A stretch of 64,000 nt of DNA. Origin: Allacma fusca. Lineage: Eukaryota > Arthropoda > Collembola > Symphypleona > Sminthuridae. Below the pieces are notes generated by a model, which was not told the DNA's origin, made no database searches, and saw only the letters and a program-made list of their open reading frames with translations. Positions 1-13,272 of this stretch are shown here, in pieces. Each line of letters starts with the position of its first letter. Within the stretch, counting starts at the first letter, position 1. The DNA lies in contig OX359245.1 in NCBI GenBank assembly GCA_947179485.1, positions 61,801,067-61,865,066 on the forward strand, given 5' to 3'. The position numbers and the translations under genes were made by a program.

Positions 1-226
1 TTATTCATGAACAGATTTGTTTCGAACTAAAATGAATTTAAATACTTGAAACAATATGTATAAAAATACCAACTCCGATTAAAATAAAAAACACTCTAAC
101 GAAATACCAATTCCAATTCTAATTTATATCTCAATGGGGGTGTATCTCAATTTACCTCCTTACAAGGTTAACATTTGTACAAAACTGAAGTTAGTTGCCT
201 CTATAATAATTATCTTTTTATTACAG
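1..226 (+). other. Intron 1 tail of receptor copy A
   Basis: This non-coding stretch ends in a T-rich tract and an AG acceptor at 225-226, just before exon 2 of copy A. It resembles the 3' parts of intron 1 in copies C, D and E, including the line reading 'tttacctcct..caaggt.aacatttgtac'. Exon 1 of this copy lies to the left of the window. Confidence 0.6.
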
Positions 227-1574
227 ATCCAATACCAAGGAAAGACGCCATTCGATATCCTACCTGTAATTGGGTACTATTCCGGATACGTTGCGTGTAT
301 CTATTTTTCCTTGGCTTGCATGGTTTACCCGCAATTGCCACCACACTTATTCCAAATACAGTTCCCAATCAATACCAAGTTAATGCTTGCGAGGTACATC
401 ATCTCAAACCTGATTTTGGCATATGACGTTGTTATCAATATCACCATAGGACTATCTGTTGGTCTAATCACGTTTCTGCCAGGGTTTCTCGTTGTTCAAA
501 GCTTCGTTCATGATCATTTGTAAGTGAGATTTTGAAATTAGTTATTTTATTAAGTGTGTTCGATTGTGGCTAAGGTTTGTTTGTGCTGTCAGATGTCTAG
601 GATTGAACCGAACTGTTCAGGAATTGATACGCTTGTCTTAGGACGAAAAAACGCAGTCTTTCCTCCAAAGTGCTCAGGAAGTGTGTGCCTCCTAGGAAGG
701 CATAAAAATATTTATACCCACATACTAGTACTATGCACATGTACTAGATGTATTTGACCACAATGGCTGGGATGTTTACTACCTGCTGGATCGGAGTTAG
801 GCATTTGTGGAAAATTTTTGGATTAATTCCGTTAGAATATAGGATTAGCAAGGAACGTTAGATGAATTTTTGGAAATGAATTGAAAACATTATTGAGGAA
901 ATAACAGTCATTTCGGCTGGTTTGAAATACTGTATGGGCAGGGAAAATTCATATTGTTTGGATTGGATCATGCGATTGGCCAACGAAATTTAGATTGCAT
1001 TCCCGGATTAACCAATAAAATCTGGTTTTGATCTAGTTTTTATTAACAAATTGACAAAAAAATCAAAACATTTGTTTGGCGCCCTTCCAGATGTCAGAGC
1101 ATGGCGATCACAACTGGATTACACAGACGGAAGAACTTGTTCAAAACAATAAAAAAGATATCGCAGATTGGATACTACCGTCAAACACAAATACTAGTGA
1201 CAACAATTAACGCCTTATTCTCTGATCTGGGACATCTGGCACAAGCAACATGGATGAGTGCAGCTATAGCCATTTTAGTGGGTCTGGTGAGATCCGATCA
1301 ATGGCTGCACAGATTGGCATTATTTACTGGGGCTGATTTCAACCTTGGCCTAGGCATGCTTTACAATCAATTTCCAGGCGCTGTTTATGATGAATCAAAG
1401 GAAGTTTTAATGCGTCGAAGACGAAATTGCCATCTGAAGGAACATAAACTGCGTGTCAGAGCCTTGCAACCAATCAAGATTTTCTGCGGATCTTTGCTTT
1501 ACTTCGATAGAGGAATCATTATCTCAGCAATACGTATCGTTCAGGACAATGTTATTACGATTTTATTATCCTGA
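227..1574 (+). pseudogene. Receptor copy A, exons 2-3 (left-truncated by window, frameshifted)
   Basis: Exon 2 is 227-519 and exon 3 is 1091-1574, joined by a GT-AG intron (520-1090). Exon 2 encodes two membrane segments and exon 3 the last part of the receptor, ending ILLS. Exon 2 is 293 bp against 295 bp in every other copy: two bases are missing near its start. With the family's phase 1 intron this shifts the frame and gives a stop near 424. Exon 3 is still open but lacks five codons just before the YRQTQI motif. The copy therefore looks like a recent pseudogene, unless exon 1 (outside the window) compensates. The family assignment is as for copy B. The frameshift is read directly from the sequence; loss of function is inferred. 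Confidence 0.7.
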
Positions 1575-2125
1575 GTTTCAAAACGCATTCATGATTTTTA
1601 TTATAATAAGACCGATTGCCAGGCAATTTTGTTTCTATAAATTAGATTTTGGTTGGATAATTTACTATACACCCTTTTTAAATTCTAAAAACATGTTAAA
1701 ATGAAACTTAAAATTTCGTATTTGGAAAGAAATTGGTAATAACTTGGGTTGCTTCCACTGGAAAATTCTGTCAATTCTGTTTAAACAAAGTTAATGTAAC
1801 TACCTCTTGTCCTGATTGCCAACTAAAACTATTCCTGCACTCATTGTACTTCACATAATTCGCGGCAAACAAGTCAGCCAATATCTGTTTTCCAAACTTG
1901 CAAACAAACTATATTCTGTAATGCAATTCGTTGAATTTGAATGTTAACTAACGATTTACTTTCGGCTTTGGTAAGCACTTCTCACGATTTCCCTGAATTT
2001 ACGTATTGCAATGTTGTACACACGACAACAAAAGAGTCAGCGACGGAAATTTGCAATGTCTCAGAGGATTTTTTGCGTGTGGCATTTTATTGAACTGAAC
2101 TAGTCAGAAAGAAGATAGGAAGTCG
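1575..2125. other. Spacer after copy A
   Basis: No gene was seen. The part from about 1830 to 2020 is a diverged copy of 61270-61450 in the spacer between copies E and F (shared stretches such as 'tttccaaacttg' and 'aattcgttga'), so it belongs to the duplicated array backbone. Confidence 0.5.
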
Positions 2126-3107
2126 CAGAGCTTCTGTTGGGGACAAAATTCCTGTCCCGTCCCCGTCCCGTTCCGATATTTTTTCAAAACCTTTGTCCCC
2201 AGTCCCTTCCCGACAATCGGGACACGGTGAAAAAAACGTTGTCCCCGTCCCGTCCACAAAATTTTTAAAAAACGTTGTCCCCGGTCCCATCCCGAAAGTC
2301 GGGACATGTGAACAAAATTCCTGTCCCGTCCCGATAATTACTAATAACAGTAGTCGACATTCTCATACCGAAAATCGGAACATAAGGACAAATTCGTGCA
2401 AGAAATATTTGTACCAAAAACATAAAAAACACATTTATAGAATCGTATTTCCAAGATTCCTCCTCAAGTCAGCCTAAATTACGGTTATATTTCAACAGTA
2501 GGAAAGTAGGAGTAGAAGTAACTATTACTGTTCTATTTCAGACACCAAAATTATTCTGGCACTCAAGTGTCGAATCCGTTTTCAAATAATGTGTATGATT
2601 ACTTACTTCAATTATGCTTGTAAATATATATAACTTGTCTTTATTCGCTCTAATGCCAAAATCTAATAATCCTAATCATAAAACCATGATGAAGTACCAG
2701 TCATTTTTTGAGCAATACGTTTAATTTCTACTGAATTAGAACTCACAGAATAGTTTACTCACGAGCATTAAAAGCTGAAACGTTATCCTTGTTCTGCTTT
2801 GCTTGCTCGTCCCGTCCCGTTATACACACGGCCAAAAAGCATATCCCGTTCCGAATACAATGGGGACAATTGTTATGCCCCCGCCCGGTCCCGAAAATAA
2901 TGGGGAAAATTTTTTCTGTCCCCGTCCCGTCCCGAATATAATGGGGACAAATTTTTTTGTCCCCGTCCCGTCCCGAATATAATGGGGACAATTTTTTTTG
3001 TCCCCGACCCGTCCCGAATACAACATGGGGACAATTATTTTGTCCCCGGGGACGTCCCGTCCCAGTCCGTCCAGTGTCCCGACGTCCCGTCCCCGACAGA
3101 AGCTCTG
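2126..3107. mobile_element. hAT-like non-autonomous element with GTCCCG arms (982 bp)
   Basis: The termini are inverted: CAGAGCTTCTGT at 2126 and ACAGAAGCTCTG ending at 3107. The flanks form an 8-bp target duplication with one mismatch, GGAAGTCG (2118-2125) and GGAAGCCG (3108-3115). Both arms are packed with the word GTCCCG or its reverse, alternating with GGGGACAA. The termini fit the hAT consensus YARNG. No transposase is encoded; the short open frames across it are by-products of the repeat. It is the same family as 24563-24750 and 62447-62970. Confidence 0.8.
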
Positions 3108-5348
3108 GGAAGCCGGGCCCACGTCGATTGATAAAAGCTGGAATTTCCAGAAATTAATGAGCATTCAGTGGGAGCGACAAAGACATCTAGATGTTTGCTT
3201 TATAGCTATAAAATATAGCTATTATAATACTTTACTACAGTTTGTACGCGAAAGGAAAAGATATTATTTAAGACTATTTCGGATTTTTTTTTAAGATACT
3301 AATAAACAGCACGACAGAACTTGTGTCTTGACTCATTATAGGAATCAACGTTTACATAGATATTGTAAGTTCCTGAGAATTTAACAAAATATAGGATTCA
3401 ACTGAGGAATTTAATTGCAAAGGTAGTTAAATTAGTTAACACATTGGGAATTCAGAAGTATGGGACTAAATTAAACTATTTACACATGTAATAATTGTTG
3501 AGTTGCACTTCTTGTTATCCTTTTGTTGGAGCGTCAAGCAAACTCTTTTAATTGCGTTCAAATACATACATAGGTGTCAAATTACACTGCAAATTAAGGT
3601 CTGCAAATTCGTAAAATCTGTCTGCTGGGACCGCCAAGTTTTTTGCAGCCATTCCTTCTGCTGTGTTAAAATAACTTCAATAAACTCTTTAAGTGGCTTA
3701 TTGCGGGCGTCTTTATATTCTTGTGTATCAAAGTTCCGTTCAAGCATCCAAAAGAACTAGACGTACTTTTGTCCGCTCGCTTATCAGCTTAAGGTTTTCT
3801 CCTTGTGGTTCTCCTTTCCTACAATTTGCATAAACATACAGTACATGTACACCATTGCAAAGGGGACTATGATTTTTCAGTGAACCTTTCCTTATCCTTC
3901 AACCTTCTTGCCAAAGTCGAAGTCTATATTTAATTTACATATATATTTGGAAAAGTTTCATCACCTAAATCTCAACCTGGAGTCATACGGTGTGGATTTT
4001 CAAAGTTTATCATTTTTGCCCAGGTGCACACGGGCATTAGGTTGACAATTTTACTTTTGGCTCAAGGCAAAAGCTACAGGTTTCAAAACCCGAAAAGATG
4101 ACTCGAAATATCAAATTATGGTTGAAGTAAAGAAAGTGCTAAGTTTAACAGATTTGCATTGCGTCGAAGACGCTAAAATAATACCATGGCGTACTTATTC
4201 TACCGTAAAGTGTCAGTTTACTTAACCCACAATTGTCAGATCTCTGTTAAGGAACTCTCCGAAGCTCAAAGGCGTTTACTTTTTGATTGTAAGCTCAAAA
4301 ATAATTAATTTAAGACATGGATGCATGAGAAACCGACCAATTCATCATGATATCATCTCTCTTATGAGGATCATGAATTCAAATAATGCAGAATTTGCCA
4401 AACATTTCTGCGACTACATTATAGCATGTATCAGAAGATACAACGCCGTTGTAATCGTTCATGATGGGTAACCAAATTATATAAAATAGACCATGATTTG
4501 CCGAATGATGGTGATATTCTTGGGTATCGCTTAATGTTTAAGCTACCACTTGCTCATAAGTATTTTAAAGTTATGGTAGTAAATACTGTTGACATTAAAT
4601 TTTGAACTGGAGTTCTAATTTAGTTTGTGCGTAAACCGAGGCATACTTTGACGAAACAAGTCAATAATACGGCACTATAAGTACGATTATTTATATTTAA
4701 ATAAATTGCATTGTCTGGTTGAACAAATTAAAAAAATGCAATGGGCGAAATCAATTATTTGTTCCCCCTTTTTAACTTATTTATTTTTAACTTTTTTATG
4801 ATTGGGTTATTGCAAAGGACCAATGAATTTTGTGTACTCTCCATTTACCTCCGACGGGTATGGCTGAACATCCACCTTCTAACAAATCAAATGTACAGGT
4901 TAAAAACTATTCAACTCTAACTTTCGTTAGTGTTTTCTAAAGGTAATACATCTTGGTATGATATTATTACATTTATTACAATAGTTTTAAGGGGTGGTGA
5001 AATAATATGCTATAATCGTTTGTATAGCAATGTTTAATTCAATGTAAGGATTTCATTATTATACGAATAATGAATACCTTGTCACTTAGTTTACTGAGTC
5101 AGTAATGGCTACTTTCAATGGAAAGGAGTGACAATAAAGTTCTCATATTTAAAGAAAAGTTCGACTAGATGATCACATCAAGGAAGCAAATTTTAAGAAT
5201 TTTGGAGGAACATTTTCTACAAAATGAAATACACCTTACATGGCTAGAGAAACACACGTTTTTTGTACTTTTGATGAGCCAACAACGTCTAGGTAATAAA
5301 ATATCGACTTTTTATTAAATTGAGTCCTTTTCCCTGAAAATGTGTAAA
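3108..5348. other. Spacer between copy A and orphan exon 1
   Basis: No convincing gene was found. The part from 3270 to 3560 matches 32580-32830 downstream of copy C, and 4800-5290 matches 60830-61070 in the E-F spacer, including 'cttacatggct.ga'. This is duplicated array backbone. The stretch 3860-4620 holds nothing I recognise. Confidence 0.45.
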
Positions 5349-5530
5349 ATGCATCTGCTGGGACCGTTAACAACGCGTTACTTCAAAAAGGTTTTAATGT
5401 GGAGCCATTACACCGGGATATTCCCTATTCAGTGGAATTTTGTCCACGATTTCTCGAAATTTCCAAGAGTCAATTTAGAATTGCTATGTTGAAAATGTCA
5501 GGTATTTTTTACTATCAAATTTATTATCAT
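5349..5530 (+). pseudogene. Orphan exon-1 fragment of the receptor family
   Basis: The ATG at 5349 begins MHLLGPLTTRYFKK, and the fragment continues through the family's SHYTGI.PIQWNFV signature. A frameshift follows, after which the frame resembles KSQFRIAMLKMS up to about 5505. Similarity to exon 1 then stops, and the LTR element begins at 5531. The sequence right of that element (14521 onward) is spacer, not the rest of exon 1, so the exon was already a fragment when the element landed. No exon 2 or 3 goes with it. Confidence 0.75.
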
Positions 5531-6778
5531 TGATAGGGGTGAATTCTCAGCTAAAAATGCAGGGGAATTTATTTCACCACACATAGCTAAATAATTCCTT
5601 ATTATCAAACCATTAATTCAATTTGGGAAATCTTCCCGCGTCCAGGATGGAATTTATTAATTACACAATTAGTACATGAATTCAACTCAACATATTTTAC
5701 CAGTGGATTTTCTAAATCAAACTCTATTAATTATTATTAATTATAATTATGAAATAGTTTAAAGTTTAATTACCTTGTCTTCAATAGGCACAACTTATTA
5801 CTAGACTATAACTAGACAATTCTTTATTAATTCCTTAAGTCTATGATCTATACAAAATCTACAAGTGATATTTTACTTCTATCTCAGTGTCCTATTATTC
5901 CCAATCTATAAATTACTACCTGTAGATGGACAAGCTCCATGCTACCAAGGCTGACTAATTACTTAGGTCTCTCTACTAGACTACGTTCTTAAATTCTCAA
6001 ATACTAACTTAAATCTTCCAAGTACAAATACAGAATTCTCTAATTAAGATAAGAAAGATACAAGTAGGTGAGACAACTTTCTCACACTACAGGGCCTGAA
6101 ATATCTAAGATGTTTTTAGGAGAGGTCCAGCAGAGCTGATGCCCGCTTCAGGACCAGATATTCAGTGAATCTTCAACTCTTTTTACTTTCCTATTTATAC
6201 TTTTAACTTCCCTTATGTATTAGCGGCTTGAGATTTTCATCCGCAGCCGGTATTTTTATGACTAGATTTAATCTCCGAGGACAAAATCTCAATCAGACTT
6301 TTTCCGAGAGGCTCACCGACATTCTGGCGCCGAAAGTAACATAAATACCTATTTTGGACAGTTAGTTCTTTTTCCAAAATCTCTACCACATGATAATACA
6401 TATGTGTCCAGGTATTGATTTTTACTGTCGCCTCTTTTATTGCGAAGGAGTTAATTTTTGTCTACTCCATCGTAACTTTATGACTTCCTTGTTTCCTCCA
6501 CTTAATCTCGGTAAGTTGCCTTAAGATCCTAGCCTCGGAGGACAAAACAATAACACGTGTCACCGATTTTGCCCTCTCCTCCGGACCTTCTAGAACATTC
6601 CATTCCCATTCCTTAGCTAAGAATATCCTTCACAAATATTTATTATACTCAAGGAATAAGATCTTCCAGAATCTTCTGTGGCTAAGTTTCGGATTTTCCA
6701 GTTCATCGTATTGATTAATTTTAGTCCACGCCCCTTTTAACTATAGGGCTCTTATTCTTATTTAAAAAGTACGTAACA
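5531..6778 (-). repeat. LTR (left copy; 3' LTR in minus-strand sense)
   Basis: This is a direct repeat of 13273-14520, equal in length (1,248 bp) and nearly identical throughout. It is bounded by TG and CA and preceded by the target duplication TCAT at 5527-5530. Confidence 0.92.
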
Positions 6779-8839
6779 AATACGTCCCCCCCAGCGATTC
6801 GCGACCCGCGAATAATTTGGGCTTACTAACATATTATTAAACCTTTATGTATCAATATAAATTTAATCGTATCAATTAACTCATTTATTCCTATTATCCT
6901 CATCCTTCACAAACTTTCATTATACCTTAATGATAGTTTAAGCGATTAACTCCTGAGGCTCTTGGTCCCCCACACATATAAAATTTGTGCCTTCATCTTG
7001 CCAGAGATGAAGCCAAAATTTTTAATTCTTCAGTCCTTTTTAGGAACGTATACTCAGGTAAGTCTTTGTATGAACACGATTTTGTCTGTCTGTTCAAGCT
7101 CAGTCATTTTTTTAAGGTTTAAAATTAAGAACTCATACATAAATTTATTTTGCAATAAATTTTAGATTTATAAGAGGACAATCCTCTAGAGCTCCCTAAA
7201 CTTAAGTAGCTTCTAGTCCGTCCAGGATTTTCCTCTCATTTCCTCTTCATGATGAGAACCCAACAGACTGTTTCAACTCAACAAACAAAACTGATTCCAC
7301 ATTGGAAATACTGAAGGAACAATACCAGTTCGGTTTTTCCTTATATTCCAATATATTAATCCAAGATCTCACTTACATTTAAACATATATCCCTAATTAC
7401 TGACGAAATAGTTTAAATGAGTTCAATAATCAATCTTTGACTGTAAAAGCGTGTATTCGTCTTTCATACAACAAGATTAATTCTCTCTGAAAAATCCGGA
7501 TGTCATTTGAAGGCTCAATAATTAAATACTCAATGTAAAAGAGTTTATTCACCTTTGATACATATATTCAACTATTTTCTTCTGGATTTCTCAACTATAA
7601 ATTCTATCTCTTGTGGTTGTCCCTAGTGAAGTTATCTATTCCTGAAAATCATTATTTTTTTTGAATTTTTAACATTCCTTTAATTCTTATCATTTATTCC
7701 ATTTATCTCATTCAACTATTATTTCCTAAACCATGGTAATCCTTTTGCTCCTGCTAGCCTTTTAAAACTCTACCTAACAATTCAATATTAAAATCCTTCA
7801 GTAGTGATCAGTTACCTAGACTTTCAATACAACTGCTAGTTCAATTTTCTACTGTTCTTATGCTATGGGTGCACTCCATACATCTTTTTGAACCCCAAAA
7901 TTGGGTTCTCTCAATATCTGTGCGGGCTATAGATATCCTGTCTATACCAACATTCTCTCGGTACTTCCCTATATTCCGATACCTGTCACTGTTACCTTTT
8001 CTCACACATTTACCTTCCCTGCGTTAAGGCCCTGAAATCAATACGTCTATTGACTCCCTTTTATTTAACTATGATTCTAAGACGCTACTGTCCATGAATC
8101 CCTAGCTTAACACGTCCTTCGTTATGCACGGAAAGATTTTTATTTCTAGGAGCTCCTATCTAACTTGAGTCTTATTTACCTCCAAGTTCTAAAATGCTCA
8201 ACATACATTTCCTAATGCACGCCGATTTTCCCTATACATTCATAATGTATCTAAATTACCCAAAATACATTCCTCAATGCATTCCCGTTCCATTACTTAA
8301 GGTTCGCATTATATAACCTCAAAATTCCTGAGCTGATACTGATTCTGAATTCTAATTCCCATTTCAAAATTCTTTAAGTTCTGAATCCCTAATTCCTTTA
8401 GATTCTCAAAACTTAATTTCCTAAGATCTGCACTAACAATTCTATCGAAGCTCATCCTAACCAGAATACTGCCTCTCAAAAATGTCATTTGAAATCCCAA
8501 GAACCAAAACCAGTTTCTAAAAGTTCACTTTCTTTTTAGTCAGTGATCTTTCCTATTACTGATCAATTATTGTACATGTCTACAATATCCCTAAAATAGG
8601 CTTTCATTGCTCTTCCCATTCTGAACATTGTGTCCACATACTACGAGAATCTTTAATTCCCATTACCAGCAATTTATAACTAAGGCCATCCTTGTTATCT
8701 ATTTTCCCATAATAATTCCTCAAATTCTTCTATTGTTTTCGTATTATCCCAGTATTCATTCAACCCAGTACTCTATCTACCTACGGGGCTCTTAATTTCT
8801 TCCTAATTCCCAAATTAAATTCAGATTTAAACTCTCAGG

Positions 8840-9500
8840 GCTAATTCCAAACCGCAATAAAACCTCCATACTCAAATCTAAAACCTCTCAACTATTCACA
8901 TCTAAAAGTTCTCAGTATTTAAAATCTTGGAGTTCCTCAAGTAATCAAATTTAAACTATCCATATTCAAAGTCAAAAACCCCAAATGTTCAAGTTCAAAT
9001 TCAAAGTCCCTTCTGGCATTAAGATTCAAAAATCTCCTAATGGTCAAGATTAAAAATGCAGGAGTTCAAATTCAAAATGCCCAATCTTCAAACCCTAACT
9101 TCAAAAAGTTCCTCAATATTCAAACTTCCAAAAAAGGTCCCCCACATTCTAAAGTTTTAAAATTTCTCATTTAAAATTTATTACTCTATTCAAGACCTAA
9201 CTACCTCCGAACTATTCAATCTGGAATTATCTAATTTCTCACATTTGAATATTTCCGAATATTTATATTCAAGTCTAAAATTCCCTATTATCTGAGTCCA
9301 AACTCAAATCTCAATCCAAATCCAAAATTCAAATTTCAAATTCAAATCTCTTAAGTCCAATTTCAAAATTTAAAACTCATATGTATTGTCAAACCTCAAG
9401 ACTAATTCAAATTCCGAATTTAAAATTCAAAATCTAAATTCCAAAGTCAAATTTCAAAATTTCAAAATTTCAAAATTCAAGTCCAAATGTAAAAAGTCCC
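8840..9500. repeat. TTCAAA-rich simple tract inside the LTR element
   Basis: A run of about 650 bp is dominated by degenerate copies of 'ttcaaa', 'aattcaaa' and 'caaatt', densest at 9290-9490. It lies in the element's interior. Small open frames in and near it are products of the low complexity. Function is unknown; it may act as spacer or size filler in a non-coding retroelement RNA. Confidence 0.6.
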
Positions 9501-10722
9501 AGTAACCGATCTCAAATAATACCACCACAAGTTCCATTGAGGTAAGAGGGTTGGCTATGTCCTCTTCCTGTAATGATACTAAACAGAGATCTGCCAATAG
9601 AACTTTTAATTCCCCGCTTCAATCCATAATTTAAGAAAATTTCTTCCCTAAATTCTCAATAAAATTCAAATTTCTAGAGAAATCCCGTTTAGATTTCCTT
9701 TTAAAATGAACTTAATACTGTTCCACGATAAATACCAGAAATTCTAATCCTTTAGAAAATTTACACTGTTCCTCAAGGGCTAATTTCAAATTTCCAATAA
9801 TTAAAATCTTAATTACTGTTAATTTATTCATAGGTCCAAGCTATGTTAAAAAAAGAGCTAATTCCTGTGCCACAATACACGGGAATTACATACATGGATT
9901 CTTTAGGCCGAGATTTGTACAAAAGGGGGAAAACATTTTGGGTTTCCCTATGTATGTACCTAAGTTCCTAAGCTAAAAGCGTAGACCTGACTGACTAAAG
10001 ATCTGCTGAAAAAAAAAGAGATTTGTTTTTTTTCTATACCTTCCCTCTATTTTTTTTATACATATGTACATCTAACATCCTACTATAAATACTAGACCAA
10101 TCATAAAATAATTTGTCTGTGTTATACTTTCAAAAGTATGTATGTACTAAAAAATAAATTATTATTTTTTTTTAAAGTAAACTTAATTAACATTTCTTAA
10201 TTAATGCAAATTCTAAACATAAATCCATTCAAATCTTACATCATTCTCATAGTTAAAAATTCTCGCGAAAAATTTCATCCTATTTCTTTTAAACAATTTC
10301 TCAATATATAAAAATACAAAATTAGTAGGAACTGTCCTGTATGATGTTTCCACATCCAGTCCTCTCGGTAGAAAAAACAGTCTGTCCCCTTGTATGTGCA
10401 GTCTTCATATTCCTACATCAGTCTTCCTCCGCTCCAGTCCTTTTCCCTCGGAAAGTCTGTATATGGGCTCCCAATCTTCTCCCTCTTTTCGGTCCTCTTG
10501 CATTCCATTTCCTCTGTCGTCCGTGTCCCCGCGCTGGAACTTGCTCCTTTATTTGGCTCCCTTTTTTTCTCTCTCCAGGTAGAATTTCCCCCTTTTTTTT
10601 CCATTCACTGGTATTCTATTTTCTCTGTATCTTTTCTCTGGCTCTTCTGTTGCCTTCAATTTTTCGCTCTTCCTCCCTTCCCATCACTATGTAGCATTCT
10701 CACTAAGGCTAAATAGTCTAAA

Positions 10723-11052
10723 TTAGGGACATCTCAATTCCCCCACAGTTACGCCATTTGAGATAAGGTTAACATTTTTAAATTCCTTATCCTTAAACTG
10801 ATCTTCCTTGATGGGCTGCACCTCAAACTCAATTATGGGCCTACTAATACCTAGCGCTTCAAGTTCATCTTGAGGGTATTCAACCTCAATGTTTAGTTGT
10901 CCATATAAATACTCGAACTTTATTGGAAGAGGGGTCGTAATAGTAACTACATTATTCACGGGTAAGGGTATTGAGTACTCTTGTTGAGTCACGATACTTA
11001 CTCCTGTCCTCACACACACTGATAAATTTAAAGAGTCTGTATAAATAGTCAT
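10723..11052 (-). CDS. Uncharacterised 109-residue protein in LTR element
   Basis: This open frame begins MTIYTDSLNLSVCVRTGV, is rich in beta-branched residues, and shows no membrane segment or known motif. It lies 12 bp after the end of 11065-11502 on the same strand, and in the presumed sense direction of the retroelement. I do not recognise it. The tandem placement and normal-looking composition, in contrast to the low-complexity DNA around, make it plausible as a real protein. It is not a gag, protease or polymerase. The ATG sits in a run compatible with initiation, but nothing else decides the start. Confidence 0.45.
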   Translation of the reverse strand: MTIYTDSLNLSVCVRTGVSIVTQQEYSIPLPVNNVVTITTPLPIKFEYLYGQLNIEVEYPQDELEALGISRPIIEFEVQPIKEDQFKDKEFKNVNLISNGVTVGELRCP

Positions 11053-11064
11053 TGTGATTATTTC

Positions 11065-11502
11065 CTATTCTTGTTGTAACTCTGGAGGGTGTGTAAAGGA
11101 GGGCGTAACTCCATATGGGTATCGGAATGTGTACACTGCCTTATCCGGGAATTTAATATGAACATTGTGATAAATGGGGTTATGAATGAGATCCTTATGA
11201 ATCTGCTCGTAAGGTAATGACACAGTTTCAACTTCTGAGATTCTCATTGTATCATGTACACGATAAGGATACTTACAATAGACAGTTAGTACGTCCTTTA
11301 CAAGGTCAATAGTATATGGGTAGGGATCTCTCAAGTTAATTGTAATCCTCTTATTAACAATATCGGGAATAACAACGGTGCCGCCATAATCCCACTCACT
11401 GTAAGGGCCCACGAATTCAATTTTTAAGGGGTTTTCGGCCATTTTCGAATAGTTAAAAGGGACTACTGTTCTTTGCACCATACCGTCCCCCCAATCAGCC
11501 AT
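11065..11502 (-). CDS. Uncharacterised 145-residue protein in LTR element
   Basis: The frame begins MADWGDGMVQRTVVPFNY and ends FTHPPELQQE. It is rich in Pro, Tyr and Val with alternating hydrophobic residues, suggesting a beta-rich fold; there is no signal peptide or zinc motif. It is the upstream member of a two-frame cassette with 10723-11052. In minus-strand sense it starts about 1.8 kb downstream of the upstream LTR. No family was recognised. It could be a captured host gene or a structural protein too diverged to name. Confidence 0.5.
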   Translation of the reverse strand: MADWGDGMVQRTVVPFNYSKMAENPLKIEFVGPYSEWDYGGTVVIPDIVNKRITINLRDPYPYTIDLVKDVLTVYCKYPYRVHDTMRISEVETVSLPYEQIHKDLIHNPIYHNVHIKFPDKAVYTFRYPYGVTPSFTHPPELQQE

Positions 11503-13272
11503 GGTAAAAAATTTTTAAAGGTCAACTGAATATTTTAACTCAATCACTTAACAACTGAACTAAGTTTTCAATAAAATAGTTGATACACAAGAACTCAAAA
11601 TTTTCTGGGCAACCAGTTGTAGTGCTGTGGTTACTGACCAAAACTTGACTGACGCTGGATTTTGTTTTTATTTTTCTTGTTGTCATCCCTTATTTTGTTA
11701 CGATTCACTCAACTCTAATTTTCTGTTTTGCCCTTATTAGCCCATTTAATTTTAGTACCCTTCATTCTGAAGTCCCTACTCCATTTCATCGGATATCAAA
11801 TAATCATGTATGTACTGACTGTTTCTGTTACCCGTTGAAAGTTTTCCCATATGTTCTTATCTCTTCCGTGATTTTACTCCCTACTTGTTTATTTGCTGAC
11901 TCTTCCAAATTATCCCTCATTCAAGATGTTCTTATGACATTCAAGTTGTACTGTACTACGCGTACATACTATAACTGTCCGTATATACATGGACTTTCTA
12001 TTCATCTCCCCTCGCACCAGCGATATTTACTCGACTTTAATACATTTGGTCGAAAGTAATAATTCCTCAGCTAATACTACATGTGACTGAGCGTCTCATT
12101 CTGACGTCTCCCATCTTTGTGTCTCCCATACAATTATATTAACTTAGCCCTAGCGAGAAAAACAATTCTCTTTCGGGAGTCACTATGTCCACCCTAAGCT
12201 AAGTCCTCACAACATTTTCACATATATATGTACAATATCTTAACTCAAGTTAAATTTTGTTTAAAAATTTTCTGCAAAAGTTATAAAACATCAATATTCA
12301 GATTCTCCATAATCGGTTTTCTAATAGGGGTTCCATCACATTTTCATTATGACGCTAACCTGAGTTAATATGGTGATTTGAAAATTTTTAGTTTTCAGAA
12401 CTGACATTTCTAGTGTGTATGGGACTTAGCTGTTAGACTCTGACAATTTTTTTTTCATTCTGGTCTAGGTACACTAAGTCTAAATCTTAGGGCCATATAC
12501 TTACCACGTAAATACATATATGACAGAATTAAAAGTGGTTTAAATATGTTCGCCACAGATAGGAGGAACCAATATTTAGATTATTTACTATTAAGTTTTG
12601 TTTAAAAAGTTGATTACATTTTCTGTCAGACCCCGTTTTCTTATTAAAATTTTGATTTGAAAAAAAAAATTTCTGGGTCAACTACTCTAGATAGGCACAA
12701 CCCTCCCAACTACATGCTCAACGTCGGATGCATTATAATAGGATAAACCTTCAAGTGATATACGTTTAGGGGCGCTCAGCTCTAAACTATGTTTCACATT
12801 GCCCCAAACGTCAAAAAGGGAAGTGAAATCTTTCAAAATTTCCTATTTCTGAACGTAATTAGTTAAGGGCTCTCAACTAATTTTACATATCAAGGGCTAG
12901 GCTCTTAAATACATATATCGCTCTTATATATATTTACTGTTATTACATAATTAAACGTTACTTATCAGTTTTACGGCAGTTACGACTCGCAAGGCAGTTT
13001 GATTTTGGCACGGTACTCAAGGATACGGCTTTAAGTCCAAGTTTAAAGTCTTATTTCCTTACTCAATTAAACAAGAAATTCAATTAGATACATATATACA
13101 AAGGCCAAATACATACATACTCAATTAATACTCATTCAATGGAATACCCTATACCTTGCCGGGCCGCTTAAATACTTGTTCAACATTATACCATCTAACT
13201 TCCATAACATATTAAATACTTATTTAATAGAATACCCTTGTTTTAATTGAATACCCCGCACCTCCACCAAAT

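Noticed and set aside
175-426. Open frame over exon 2 of copy A in the shifted frame
   Set aside because: It has no resemblance to the family; it is the out-of-frame reading of exon 2.
2126-3107. CpG island or promoter reading of the GC-rich islands
   Set aside because: The GC content comes from repeated words inside bounded elements, and no gene start lies beside them in a consistent way.
2087-3294. Several frames on both strands in the GTCCCG element
   Set aside because: They are translations of a degenerate repeat array (CPHYIRDGTG-like periodicity), not genes.
10341-10716. Three overlapping plus-strand frames of up to 117 codons in the LTR element
   Set aside because: They are in a pyrimidine-rich stretch, open in all frames, serine/leucine-rich, and antisense to the likely direction of the element.
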